Source: Neisseria sicca (lineage in GTDB: Bacteria > Pseudomonadota > Gammaproteobacteria > Burkholderiales > Neisseriaceae). Taken from it: a DNA stretch of 64,000 bases. The notes under the pieces are model-generated. The model saw only the letters and a list, made by a program, of their open reading frames with translations. It was not told where the DNA came from and ran no database searches. The translations under genes and the position numbers were made by a program. This document shows, piece after piece, positions 25,568 to 34,554 of this stretch. The stretch covers positions 930,001 to 994,000 of the forward strand of contig NZ_CP072524.1 in assembly GCF_017753665.1 (NCBI RefSeq). Reading direction: 5' to 3'. Within the stretch, counting starts at the first letter, position 1, and each line of letters begins with the position of its first letter.

Positions 25568-25762
25568 CTAGCGTGTCAGCAGGAAGCTGTCGTCTATCAG
25601 CCGCCACACATTTTCTGCGGGCGTTTGCGCCAATACGATGCTCAACCAGTGTTCTTTGTTCATGTGGTAGGCGGGCAGGATGCCTGCCGTCGCGCGCCAT
25701 GAGCCGATGTGTTCGGGGCGGCATTTGACGTTGACGATTTCCGTCAGACCGCCCTCGCCCAT
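25568..25762 (-). pseudogene. MmcQ/YjbR-like protein, 5' part missing
   Basis: 64 codons reading IVNVKCRPEHIGSWRATAGILPAYHMNKEHWLSIVL...LIDDSFLLTR, the C-terminal half of the MmcQ/YjbR (DUF419) family, whose members have about 115 residues. The 5' half is replaced at a DUS (25770-25782), directly followed by a copy of the racemase 3' end. A recombination event at the DUS is likely. Confidence 0.7.
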
Positions 25763-25781
25763 ATCGAGTTTTTCAGACGAC

Positions 25782-25930
25782 CTCTACGATCCCCGGCAAA
25801 CCCACTCCGTAGCGGTTTCATCAAAAGCCCCACTTATTCAGCCCGCGCCGCATCCACTGCCGAGAGCGCATGGATGTCGGTGCTGTCAAACATGGGCGGG
25901 AGGCTGTCGGTTTCGTTCACAGGCAGACAC
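25782..25930 (-). pseudogene. Duplicated 3' end of the racemase gene
   Basis: About 150 bp closely similar to 24095-24246. It keeps the codons for VNETDSLPPMFDSTDIHALSAVDAARAE-stop, against VNETDSPLPVFDSTAIHALSAVDAALTE in the full gene, plus sequence downstream of the stop. No upstream part of the gene is present. Divergence shows it is not a very recent copy. Confidence 0.8.
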
Positions 25931-25963
25931 CTTTTTTGCTTTGAAAGATGCATCCAAAGTATT

Positions 25964-26506
25964 TTACTTCCTATGCTTGGTATGAATAAGCGCAGATAAA
26001 TCATAGCCTTGCTCTTTTGCACGCTGCAAATACGCTTGATATACCGCTTCATCCATATTCGGTGTGCGTGACAATATCCACAAATATTTCCTATCGGGCT
26101 GTCCTACCATCGCATATTGGTAATTGCTGTCCAAAGCCATCACCCAATAAGGTGCCTTGCCTACAGGTAGCCATCGAATCGCTTTGGGCAGAAAAGTCAC
26201 GCTCAACTTGGTGTTTTCGGCGTTCTGCACACGTGCCAGCCCTTCCGCCGACGACCAAGTTCCATCCGCCTTCAAACAACGGTTGGTCACGCTGATAGTG
26301 TCCTTGCTCTTAATCTTATAAAACGCCGTCACATCCGATACACAATGACTTTGGTAAGGCATAGGCAATCGCGCGATTTCGTACCACTGTCCTGCATAAC
26401 GCTGCACATCTAATTTCGGAACGGTTTGCAGCGGAGGCAAACTTTCCGACTGTGCGTAAGCAGCAAAACACATAGCTCCTAATAATAACAATCCTTTGAT
26501 TTTCAT
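25964..26506 (-). CDS. Lipocalin family protein (Blc-like)
   Basis: 180 residues with an N-terminal signal peptide (hydrophobic 5-16, likely cleavage after AYA). The lipocalin signature YAGQWYEIARLPMPYQ is at about 37-52, followed by the bacterial Blc pattern (VTAFYKIKSKDTISVTNRC, YWVMALDSNYQYAMVGQPDRKYLWILSRTP). Such proteins bind lipids in the periplasm or outer membrane. Unlike E. coli Blc it shows no clear lipobox cysteine, so it is probably soluble. Downstream is the racemase relic. Confidence 0.9.
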   Translation of the reverse strand: MKIKGLLLLGAMCFAAYAQSESLPPLQTVPKLDVQRYAGQWYEIARLPMPYQSHCVSDVTAFYKIKSKDTISVTNRCLKADGTWSSAEGLARVQNAENTKLSVTFLPKAIRWLPVGKAPYWVMALDSNYQYAMVGQPDRKYLWILSRTPNMDEAVYQAYLQRAKEQGYDLSALIHTKHRK

Positions 26507-26611
26507 CTTGCACGCTCCTTTAAAAAAAAATCAGCATATATCATTTCGACAAAGACAACACGCCAATTTGAGTAAAAATATTGGAACACTTACCGGATAA
26601 ACCGGAGGCTT

Positions 26612-26845
26612 ATTGACAACAATGTTTGGCAAGCCATGTTCTGCGGCTTGGTGGCTTTTTTGATTGTTGCCGGTCGGTGCGGCAACGCCGGTCATTGATA
26701 CGCGTACTTCTGCGCAGATTTAGTCAGTATTTATATGTGGATGTTCATCATCAGCCTGGACGACTTGCCGCGATTAGTTGAACAATATTCCAAACTGAAA
26801 GACTTCGGGCAGCGGGTGGCATTGACTCAAGAAGGAATAGTATAG
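26612..26845 (+). pseudogene. Remnant of a membrane protein gene (unidentified)
   Basis: The stretch 26507-26879 has no intact gene. Two broken open pieces on the plus strand look like real coding sequence: one with a hydrophobic helix (VWQAMFCGLVAFLIVAG, ending at a TGA near 26697) and one reading MWMFIISLDDLPRLVEQYSKLK...ALTQEGIV-stop at 26845. They are in different frames and may be the end of one decayed transporter gene. The family was not recognised. Confidence 0.4.
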
Positions 26846-26850
26846 ACAGG

Positions 26851-26877
26851 GGTCGTCTGAAAAATTTTCAGACGACC
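26851..26877 (-). terminator. DUS hairpin terminator of the RbbA-like gene
   Basis: GGTCGTCTGAAAA directly abuts TTTTCAGACGACC, giving a near-perfect 13-bp stem with almost no loop, three bases beyond the stop. Confidence 0.8.
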
Positions 26878-26879
26878 TC

Positions 26880-29800
26880 TCACTTCTCCTGTTTCTTCAA
26901 CAACACACACGCCAAAATCAGGCTGGTGGCGGCAAAGGCGGCGATGGCGGCGTATTCATGCAACAGGTCGGCAGTGTGCAGCCCTTTGGTAAAGCTGCCG
27001 ACGCTGACGGTGTAGTACCACGACGACGGGAAGGTTTTGCCGATAACCAGTGCGCCGCCTTCCATGGTGGACAGCGGGTAGAGAAAGCCGGAATAGGTTT
27101 GCGCGGGAATCATGGTGATGATGGCGGTGGCGAAGATGGCGGCGAGCTGGGAGCGCACGAAGCAGGAAATCAAAAGTCCCAGCGCGGTACTGGCGGACAC
27201 CATCAAGAGCGTGCCGACGGCGAGTCCGGCAAACGAGCCTTTGAGCGGCACGCCGAACAGGTAAATAATCATCAGCATCATGGCGGCAAAATTGACCATA
27301 CCGACGGCGATATAGGGAAGCTGTTTGCCGATCAGATATTGCGCCACGGCAGCGGGCGATGCGTAGAAATTGGCGATAGAGCCGATTTCGCGTTCGCGCA
27401 CCACGCCGACCGCCGACATCATGGCGGGTATCATCATCAACACCAGCATCATCACGCCCGGGGCGATGGCGTTGATGCTGTCGAAATCCTGATTGTACAT
27501 AAAGCGCGGTTCGATGCCGGCGGGGGCTTTGAGCGAAACGGGCAGCCCGCTTTCGGCGATGCGGTCTTTAGTGTAGGCGGTGATCAGGCTGCCGATGTAG
27601 CCGCGGATGTTGGTGGCGTTAAACGGCATGGAGCCGTCCACATAGAACCCGACTTCAGGTTTGAGCCCGCGCGCCAAATCGCGCCCGAAACCGCTCGGAA
27701 TATCGATGACCAATATGGCGCCGGAGCTTTTGAGCACGGTGTCGATTTCGGCTTCGGACTGTATCGGCGGCTGTTGGAGGAAGTAGCGCGAACCGTCGAA
27801 ATATTCGACCAGCTCGCGGCTGGCGGCGGTTTGGTCGCGGTCGTAAACGGCGAATTTCAGATTACGTACGTCAAACGAAATCCCCCACGATACCGACGCC
27901 ATGATAATCAGCGGACCGAACACGGCAAAAAACAGGCGGATTTTGTCGCGCAGGAGCTCTTTGGCTTCGCGGCGGGCGAAGGTCCAAATCATGGAGAAGC
28001 GGTATTTGAAGCTTTGGGTGTTTGGGTTGTCTCGTAGTGTGTGTGAACTTGGTTCACGCACATCGTTTTGGGTTTCAGACGACCCTGTATCTTTTCCTTG
28101 AAGGTCGTCTGAAAATTCAGAATACCTGTCATCCGATTCCCCTTCCACGTGCGTGGCTTGCGCCACACACCCTACGGCCGGAGTTTCCTTCGGCAGGGTG
28201 TGTGAACTTGGTTCACGCACGCCGTTTTGGGTTTCAGACGACCCTATATCTTTTCCTTGAAGGTCGTCTGAAAGTTCAGAATGCCTATCATCCGATGCCA
28301 CTTCCGCGTGCGTGGCTTGCGCCACACACCCTACGGCCGGAGTTTCCGCCGGTAGGGTGTGTGAACTTTGTTTACGCACGCTGTTTTGGGTTTCAGACGA
28401 CCCTGTATCTTTTCCTTGAAGGTCGTCTGAAAGTTCAGAATGACTGTCATCCGATGCCACTTCCGCGTGCGTGGCTTGCGCCGAATACCCTACGGTCGGG
28501 GTTTCCGCCGGTAGGGTGTGTGAACTTTGTTCACGCACGCCGTCTGTATTTTGGCGAAACTCGCGCTGTTCACTTTCAGATTGTGCAGCCTCCTGACGGG
28601 ACGACCTTTCCTCACCTTCCCCGCCTTCCGCTTCAATCAGATACTGCACAAACGCTTCTTCCAAATCCGGCGCATTCTGCCTTGCCGCCAGTTCGGCGGG
28701 CGTGCCCACCGCCAACACGCGGCCTTTGTGCATAAAGGAAATGCGGTCGCAGCGGGCGGCTTCGTTCATAAAGTGGGTGGAAACGAAAATGGTGATTTTG
28801 TCTTCGCGGGAGAGTTTCAGAAGATGCCGCCAGAACATATCGCGGGCGGCGGGGTCGACCCCCGAAGTCGGTTCGTCCAAAATTAATACTTCGGGGTGGT
28901 GCAGGCAGGCGGCGGCAAGTTGCAGGCGTTGTCGGATGCCCAACGGCAGCGATGCGGGCGCGGTGTCGGCAACGTCCGCCAAATCAAACTGTTGCAGGGC
29001 CTCTTCCACCGCCGCCGCGCCTTTAGCACCCATTTGGTAGAGTCTGGCATGCAAATCCAGATTGCGGCGCACGCTCAGTTCCTCATACAGCGAAAACGCC
29101 TGCGACATATAGCCGACGCGCATTTTCGTATCCAAGCCGCCCGCGTCTATCGGCTTGCCCAATAGCGTGGCGTCGCCTTCGGTCGCTTCCAACAGGCCGG
29201 TCAGCATTTTCATGGTGGTGGACTTGCCGCAGCCGTTGCTACCGAGAAAGCCGAAAATCTCGCCTTTTTGAATGGTGAAGCTGACATGGTCCACGGCGGT
29301 GAAATCGCCGAAACGCTTGGTCAGCCCGTGCGCTTCCATCGCAGGCGGCGCATCGGGATCGGGAACGAACGGCGTGATTTCCAAACCGCCCGAACCCTGC
29401 TGTTTCTCCGGTGGCAGCATTTTGACGTAGGCCTCTTCCAACACGTCGGTGCCGTAATCCGCCAGCACATCGGCGGTAGGCTTGTTTTCCAGCAGCCTGC
29501 CCGCGTCCATCGCCAGCAGCCGCTCGAAACGCTGCGCTTCTTCAATATAGGCGGTCGCCACAATCACGGTCATGCCCGAGTGTTCACGCCGCAAATCGTC
29601 CACCAGCGCCCAAAACTGGCGGCGCGACAAAGGATCCACGCCCGTGGTTGGTTCGTCCAAAATCAGCAAATCCGGGCTGTGCACCAGCGCGCAGCACAAA
29701 CTCAGCTTCTGCTTCATCCCGCCCGAAAGTTTGCCCGCCGCCCTGCCGGAAAACGGCGCAAGGCGGGTCGCCTCCATCAGCCGCGCAATCTGCCGCGTGC

Positions 29801-30143
29801 GTTCCTGCCCGTCCAAACCAAACAGCCGCGCATGAAAATCGATATTCTCATACACCGACAAGGTAGGATACAGATTGCGCCCCAAACCCTGCGGCATAAA
29901 GGCGATGCGGTGCGACAAATCCCGCCGCACATCCTTGTCCGCCATATCGCCGCCCAACACTTCCACCCGCCCATCCTGAATCACCTTCACGCCCGCCATC
30001 AGCGAGAGCAGCGTCGATTTGCCCACCCCGTCCGGCCCGATCAAACCGACCGTCGCGCCCTTCGGGATGTCCAGCGACACATCGTCAAGCGCAAGAGTCT
30101 TGCCGTAGCGGTGGGAAAGGTTTTGGATGGAAACGGTGTTCAT
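26880..30143 (-). CDS. RbbA-like ABC protein: two ATPase domains fused to a permease
   Basis: 1087 residues. ATPase 1 has Walker A GPDGVGKST (36-44), LSGGMKQK (139-146) and ILDEPTTG (161-168). ATPase 2 has GSNGCGKST (301-309), a degenerate signature LPLGIRQR (399-406) and ILDEPTSG (421-428). Residues about 536-694 are three tandem copies of a 53-residue unit rich in Ser, Thr and Glu. An ABC2-type permease with six or so helices follows from about 708. The order matches E. coli RbbA/YhiH, which is about 910 residues and lacks the repeat. E. coli relatives sit beside an HlyD-type gene; none is adjacent here. Substrate unknown. Confidence 0.88.
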   Translation of the reverse strand: MNTVSIQNLSHRYGKTLALDDVSLDIPKGATVGLIGPDGVGKSTLLSLMAGVKVIQDGRVEVLGGDMADKDVRRDLSHRIAFMPQGLGRNLYPTLSVYENIDFHARLFGLDGQERTRQIARLMEATRLAPFSGRAAGKLSGGMKQKLSLCCALVHSPDLLILDEPTTGVDPLSRRQFWALVDDLRREHSGMTVIVATAYIEEAQRFERLLAMDAGRLLENKPTADVLADYGTDVLEEAYVKMLPPEKQQGSGGLEITPFVPDPDAPPAMEAHGLTKRFGDFTAVDHVSFTIQKGEIFGFLGSNGCGKSTTMKMLTGLLEATEGDATLLGKPIDAGGLDTKMRVGYMSQAFSLYEELSVRRNLDLHARLYQMGAKGAAAVEEALQQFDLADVADTAPASLPLGIRQRLQLAAACLHHPEVLILDEPTSGVDPAARDMFWRHLLKLSREDKITIFVSTHFMNEAARCDRISFMHKGRVLAVGTPAELAARQNAPDLEEAFVQYLIEAEGGEGEERSSRQEAAQSESEQREFRQNTDGVREQSSHTLPAETPTVGYSAQATHAEVASDDSHSELSDDLQGKDTGSSETQNSVRKQSSHTLPAETPAVGCVAQATHAEVASDDRHSELSDDLQGKDIGSSETQNGVREPSSHTLPKETPAVGCVAQATHVEGESDDRYSEFSDDLQGKDTGSSETQNDVREPSSHTLRDNPNTQSFKYRFSMIWTFARREAKELLRDKIRLFFAVFGPLIIMASVSWGISFDVRNLKFAVYDRDQTAASRELVEYFDGSRYFLQQPPIQSEAEIDTVLKSSGAILVIDIPSGFGRDLARGLKPEVGFYVDGSMPFNATNIRGYIGSLITAYTKDRIAESGLPVSLKAPAGIEPRFMYNQDFDSINAIAPGVMMLVLMMIPAMMSAVGVVREREIGSIANFYASPAAVAQYLIGKQLPYIAVGMVNFAAMMLMIIYLFGVPLKGSFAGLAVGTLLMVSASTALGLLISCFVRSQLAAIFATAIITMIPAQTYSGFLYPLSTMEGGALVIGKTFPSSWYYTVSVGSFTKGLHTADLLHEYAAIAAFAATSLILACVLLKKQEK
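28042..28525 (-). repeat. 159-bp tandem repeat with DUS pairs inside the RbbA-like gene
   Basis: The word TGTGAAC recurs at 28042, 28201, 28360 and 28519, spaced exactly 159 bp, giving three full units and the start of a fourth. Each unit holds one reverse DUS (TTTCAGACGACC) and one forward DUS (AGGTCGTCTGAAA) about 20 bases apart. Because 159 is a multiple of three, copy number can change without breaking the frame. The repeat encodes the linker between ATPase 2 and the permease. Confidence 0.92.
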
Positions 30144-30376
30144 GATGTGGCCTTTTTTGCAGAAAACGGGATTTCAGACGACCTGTTCGTCACGGCTGAT
30201 TCCATCGGGCTTACGGCTTAAAAGCTCTGCCGACGCCTCACCCGCAGGTATGTATCCGCTTCATCAGTTACCTACCCGAGGTCGTCTGAAAAAGCGGATA
30301 ACAGCCTGATCAAAGAAATTGAATATGCCTGAAAATTTCCCTATACCGTGAAACATAATGAAAGGATACAACGAAC
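30144..30376. other. Intergenic region upstream of the RbbA-like gene
   Basis: Gap between the RbbA-like start and the aspA terminator. It holds a reverse DUS at 30172-30184 and a forward DUS at 30279-30292, about 100 bases apart. No gene is recognised; the RbbA promoter should lie here. Confidence 0.5.
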
Positions 30377-30377
30377 A

Positions 30378-30420
30378 AAGGTCGTCTGAAAACCTTGTCC
30401 ATAGGCTTTCAGACGACCTT
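30378..30420 (-). terminator. DUS hairpin terminator of aspA
   Basis: AAGGTCGTCTGAAA pairs with TTTCAGACGACCTT around a loop of about 15 bases. Confidence 0.8.
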
Positions 30421-30436
30421 TCCCTTATATCCTATC

Positions 30437-31834
30437 TTACAAATGCGGGTTCATCAGGTTTTCGGGCGACAGGATGCGGTCGAGTTCCGCTTCGCTCAAG
30501 AGACCGCGTTCGAGTACGACTTCGCGCACGCCTTTGCCAGTTTGGGCGCAGATTTTGCCGACCAAATCGCCGTTGCCGTGTCCGATATACGGGTTCAGAT
30601 AAGTAACCAGACCGATGGAGTTGAACACATAGCGTTCGCAGATTTCGCGGTTGACGGTGATGCCTTTGACGCATTTCTCGGCGAGGTTTACGGCTGCGTT
30701 GCCCAAGAGGGAGATGGTTTCAAACATACATTGCGCGATGACCGGCTCCATCACGTTTAATTGCAACTGCCCCGCTTCGGCGGCGAAGGTTATGGTGGTG
30801 TCGTTGCCGATGACTTTGAAGCAGACTTGGTTGACCACTTCGGGAATCACGGGATTGACTTTGGCGGGCATAATCGACGAGCCTGCCTGCATTTCCGGCA
30901 GGTTAATCTCTTTCAAACCGGCGCGCGGGCCGGACGACAAGAGGCGTAAGTCGTTACAGATTTTCGATAATTTCACCGCCGTGCGCTTCAATGCGCCGTG
31001 TACCATCACATACGCGCCGCAGTCGGAAGTCGCTTCAATCAGGTTTTCAGTCAGTTTGCAATCCAAGCCGCTGACTTCGGACAATTTTTTCACCGCCAAA
31101 GCCGCGTAGCCTTTCGGCGTGTTCACACCCGTGCCGATGGCGGTCGCGCCCAAGTTGACTTCCAACAACAAGGCGCGCGTGCGGTCCAGATTCAGAATCT
31201 CTTCTTCCAGCAACACTTGGAAAGATTGGAATTCCTGCCCCGCCGTCATCGGTACGGCATCTTGAAGCTGGGTGCGCCCCATTTTCAAAACATCTTTAAA
31301 TTCATCGGCCTTGGCGGCAAATGCGTCCTTCAGCAACGCCAGTTTTTCCAGCAGGCCGCCGACGCTGTAATACACCGCCAGCCTGAAGCCGGTCGGATAC
31401 GCGTCGTTGGTGGACTGGCTGGCGTTCACATGGTCCATCGGGTTAACGATGTCGTAGCGACCTTTTTCGTAGCCCAACACTTCCAAAGCAAGGTTGGCGA
31501 TGACTTCATTAGTATTCATGTTGACCGAAGTCCCCGCGCCGCCCTGATACACGTCGGACGGGAATTGGTCGAGGCAGCGGCCTTTGAGTAACACTTCGTC
31601 GCAAGCCTTTTCAATGGCAGCGGCGATTTCGGGTTTTACTGCGCCCAATTCGCCGTTTGCCTGCGCGGTTGCTTTTTTCACCATCACCATGCTGCGGACA
31701 AACTGCGGCACGTCGGAAATTTTTTGATTGGAAATTTTAAAGTTTTCCACCGCGCGCAAAGTATGGATACCCCAATACGCCTCGGCGGGAATTTCGCGGT
31801 CGCCCAGCAAATCGTGTTCGATACGGACAGTCAT
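30437..31834 (-). CDS. aspA: Aspartate ammonia-lyase (aspartase)
   Basis: Converts L-aspartate to fumarate and ammonia. From MTVRIEHDLLGDREIP the protein has 465 residues, the family length. The fumarase/aspartase signature GSSIMPAKVNP is present, as are DVYQGGAGTSVNMNTNEV and HVNASQSTNDAYPT. The start at 31834 has AAGGTAAGAGAA upstream; the frame is open 24 codons further but that extension shows no homology. It is a single-gene unit. Confidence 0.95.
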   Translation of the reverse strand: MTVRIEHDLLGDREIPAEAYWGIHTLRAVENFKISNQKISDVPQFVRSMVMVKKATAQANGELGAVKPEIAAAIEKACDEVLLKGRCLDQFPSDVYQGGAGTSVNMNTNEVIANLALEVLGYEKGRYDIVNPMDHVNASQSTNDAYPTGFRLAVYYSVGGLLEKLALLKDAFAAKADEFKDVLKMGRTQLQDAVPMTAGQEFQSFQVLLEEEILNLDRTRALLLEVNLGATAIGTGVNTPKGYAALAVKKLSEVSGLDCKLTENLIEATSDCGAYVMVHGALKRTAVKLSKICNDLRLLSSGPRAGLKEINLPEMQAGSSIMPAKVNPVIPEVVNQVCFKVIGNDTTITFAAEAGQLQLNVMEPVIAQCMFETISLLGNAAVNLAEKCVKGITVNREICERYVFNSIGLVTYLNPYIGHGNGDLVGKICAQTGKGVREVVLERGLLSEAELDRILSPENLMNPHL

Positions 31835-31970
31835 TTCTCTTACCTTCTCATTCGTTGGTTTATCAAGTATATGCATATGCAGGCGGAACATTAGACCGTT
31901 TTGCATGGGTTGTCTAGCTGCAAATGCGCCGTTGTTATCAAAGCAGGAAAAACACTCCCACCCGAAAGGT

Positions 31971-32006
31971 AAAAGGTCGTCTGAAACCTTTTTCAGACGA
32001 CCTTTT
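31971..32006 (-). terminator. DUS hairpin terminator of the EamA-type gene at 32014
   Basis: AAAAGGTCGTCTGAAA and TTTCAGACGACCTTTT form 16-bp arms almost touching each other. Confidence 0.8.
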
Positions 32007-32013
32007 TACATGC

Positions 32014-32889
32014 TTACATACCGATAAGTCCCCGTATCTGCGGCCAGTAAAACAAACAGGCGATGGCGCAGACGGCGACGCTGATGCCTGCGGCGTTGAT
32101 GCTGCTGATTTTTTCTTTAAACGCCATCGCGCCGACCAGCGTTCCCAAAACAATGACACCGATGTTCATGCCTGCGAAGACCAGCGTCGGGTTGTCTTTC
32201 ATCATTTGGTGGGCAGTGATGTAGGTAACGATATTGGCAAAATTCAAACCTCCCAAGACGATACCGCCGATAATGCCTTCTTTCGTCCATTTGGTCGATT
32301 GGGAGAAAAGATAGCCGAACATCAAAATACCGGCGAGGCTGAAGGCGACCAAGAGGTTGCCGGAAAACGCCGTACCGCTTTTGGCGAGCTGTTTGAAGAG
32401 GATGTCGATGATGCCGTAGCCCGCCCAAACACCTGCGAGCAGCGTGATTTGCGTGCCCAATCCGCTCGATTTCTTGCCGCCGTCGGCTTTCCACAACAGG
32501 CAGAACAAAGCCACAAACGCCAAAACAATGCCTATCAGCCGCCCTTCGGTCAAGGCTTCGCCAAAAATGACGAACGCGGAAATAATCGGCAATATCAAAG
32601 ACAAACGCTGCGCCGCATCAGACTTGACGATACCTGCCGCGTCAACCGCCTTGCCCATAATCACAAACACCGAAGGCAGCAGCACGCCCAACGCGCCAAA
32701 CAGCCACCAAGTCGGCAAAAAGGCTTTCGGGTTGCTCAAATCGGGTTTCAACACCCAAGCCGTCAGCGCTACTGCGACGATGTAGTTTACCGCCACCGCC
32801 TGCGCGACGTCGATTTTGTTCTTACGCGCCAATTTGAGCAATACCGACACAGACACGCTGCACAGTATGCTTGCCAATAAATAAATCAT
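32014..32889 (-). CDS. DMT-superfamily (EamA-like) transporter
   Basis: 291 residues forming about ten short hydrophobic helices with paired EamA halves. The N-terminus MIYLLASILCSVSVSVLLKLARK and the LFGALGVLLPSVFVIMGKAV segment fit the drug/metabolite transporter superfamily, but no subgroup is clear. Unrelated in detail to the exporter at 23008. It stands alone between aspA and the J-domain gene. Confidence 0.8.
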   Translation of the reverse strand: MIYLLASILCSVSVSVLLKLARKNKIDVAQAVAVNYIVAVALTAWVLKPDLSNPKAFLPTWWLFGALGVLLPSVFVIMGKAVDAAGIVKSDAAQRLSLILPIISAFVIFGEALTEGRLIGIVLAFVALFCLLWKADGGKKSSGLGTQITLLAGVWAGYGIIDILFKQLAKSGTAFSGNLLVAFSLAGILMFGYLFSQSTKWTKEGIIGGIVLGGLNFANIVTYITAHQMMKDNPTLVFAGMNIGVIVLGTLVGAMAFKEKISSINAAGISVAVCAIACLFYWPQIRGLIGM

Positions 32890-32994
32890 GTTTTTCCTTT
32901 GATTGAGTGTGTCGGATGCGAGGACAAATTTTCAGACGACTTTCTTTGTGTCCTGTTTTGATATTTAGTTTCCCGCAAACGAGCCATACAAAAA

Positions 32995-33030
32995 TTTCAG
33001 ACGACCCCTAAATGCCAAGGTCGTCTGAAA
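32995..33030 (-). terminator. DUS hairpin after the J-domain gene
   Basis: TTTCAGACGACC then GGTCGTCTGAAA separated by 12 bases. Another reverse DUS lies at about 32931. Confidence 0.7.
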
Positions 33031-33048
33031 GCAAAGCGGCAATTGCGC

Positions 33049-33660
33049 TTAGAACCAAGTATCCAAAGGCATACGCTTGTTATTCGTCAGCTTGATAAAA
33101 CCTGCCGCCAGTCGGTAAGCAAACCAAACCGATACCAAAAACAGCAGCACGTAGCCGATGCCGATAAACGCGGTGATTTTGCTCAATATAAATCCCACCA
33201 GACCGCCCCAGAAGGTTTTAATCAGATAGTCTGCGTGGTTATTATAAACCGAGTCGCCCATGTCGCCTCGTTTTACATACGCCAAAATGATGCCGGCAAC
33301 CGGCATGACGAAGGTGGCAAAACCTAACGCAAACAGGGCATACATCGCCATTACGTAAGTACGGTCGCCGTCTTGGCGCGGCGCTTCCGCCGTATGCTCG
33401 CTACCGGTCTGCTGGCTGGCGGCCTGCCCGCCTTTACCGCTGAATTCACGGAGCGACTCGTCGTACCATGCCCGACGTTCGGGATCGACCAGCGTATCGT
33501 AAGCCTGACGGATTTCCTTAAAACGCTCTTCCGCTTCGGGATTGCCGGGATTACGATCGGGATGGTATTTCATTGCCGAATCGCGATAGGCTTTTCTGAT
33601 TTCTGCAATGTCCGCATCCGCCGAAATGCCGAGAATTTCATAAAAATTACGGTTTTCCAT
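33049..33660 (-). CDS. Membrane-bound J-domain protein
   Basis: 203 residues: an N-terminal J domain (about 4-70) with the HPD triad at 33-35, a polar linker with many Gln, Ser and Glu, then three hydrophobic helices (about 103-128, 152-172 and 172-190). The J domain should recruit and stimulate DnaK at the inner membrane; the C-terminal part resembles DUF4870-type small membrane domains. It lacks the Gly/Phe and zinc regions of DnaJ, so it is a specialised co-chaperone. Confidence 0.87.
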   Translation of the reverse strand: MENRNFYEILGISADADIAEIRKAYRDSAMKYHPDRNPGNPEAEERFKEIRQAYDTLVDPERRAWYDESLREFSGKGGQAASQQTGSEHTAEAPRQDGDRTYVMAMYALFALGFATFVMPVAGIILAYVKRGDMGDSVYNNHADYLIKTFWGGLVGFILSKITAFIGIGYVLLFLVSVWFAYRLAAGFIKLTNNKRMPLDTWF

Positions 33661-33834
33661 ATTAGGGTATGCCTCTTTGGTTTGTGTTTGCCAAAGCCCG
33701 ATACCGTGAAATCACGCTAACAGGCTGTTTGACAGAATGAAAACAGATATAAAATCAGGCATTGTGTTCTTTTTATAAAACCTTCAAATTTGCCCGAATC
33801 TGCGTTTCCCGACTTAAAACCGTTTTGCATCCCT

Positions 33835-34317
33835 TTAGACGGCGACCTGTACATCCTGCGGATTCAAAGCCCGCAAAGCCTGCGGACTGACACCGATAAT
33901 AAATCCGCGCTTGCCGCCGTTGATATAAACTTTCTCCAAATCCCAAATACTTTTTTCAACATACACAGGCAACCGGGTTTTCATACCGAAGGGCGTCGTC
34001 CCACCCACCAGATAGCCCGTCCATTTGTTTGCCTGTTTCGGATCGGCAGGCTCGATGTGTTTCATGCCCAAATCGCGCGCCAGATTTCGGGTGGAAATCT
34101 GCTTGTCGCCGTGCATCACGACAACCAGCCCTTTCTTCGCTTCGTTTTGCAGCACGATGGTTTTGACCACCTGATGCTCGTCCACACCGAACAACTGTGC
34201 AAACTGCCCTGTCCCGCCGTGTTCCTCATAAACATAAATATAAGGCTCAAAATCAATTTTATGTGTACGCAGGAAACGGACGGCAGAAGTAACCGGATAA
34301 TCGGTATTTTTGCTCAT
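33835..34317 (-). CDS. ybaK: Cys-tRNA(Pro)/Cys-tRNA(Cys) deacylase YbaK
   Basis: 160 residues of the YbaK/EbsC family that hydrolyse mischarged Cys-tRNA(Pro). Features include VVKTIVLQNE near the core lysine and the GGTTPFGMKTRLPVYVE segment. The last codons (LNPQDVQVAV) are close to those of E. coli YbaK in layout. It is transcribed away from ridA. Confidence 0.92.
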   Translation of the reverse strand: MSKNTDYPVTSAVRFLRTHKIDFEPYIYVYEEHGGTGQFAQLFGVDEHQVVKTIVLQNEAKKGLVVVMHGDKQISTRNLARDLGMKHIEPADPKQANKWTGYLVGGTTPFGMKTRLPVYVEKSIWDLEKVYINGGKRGFIIGVSPQALRALNPQDVQVAV

Positions 34318-34554
34318 GATGCAGTTCCAATATTATTCAGACGACCTAAAACCAATATGACAATGACGCGTAAAAATAGTTTCCGCATCTTTTCAAAAAC
34401 AACAAAACAGCCCGCCTGCTGTGGCAGACAATCAAGCTGAATGTTACCATAAGCCCCTGCCCAATATCCGCCATCCTGTTCCGACAAAATCGGAAAACCG
34501 AAATCCGACAACAGGACAGAATGCCCCGCATGCCACAACCTCAAGGAATATCAA

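Noticed and set aside
28022..28735. 237-codon open frame on the plus strand across the 159-bp repeat
   Set aside because: It is created by the repeat read backwards; the minus-strand frame continues through two ATPases and a permease.
33790..34440. 216-codon open frame on the plus strand opposite ybaK
   Set aside because: It is antisense to a clear ybaK gene whose conserved motifs explain the region.
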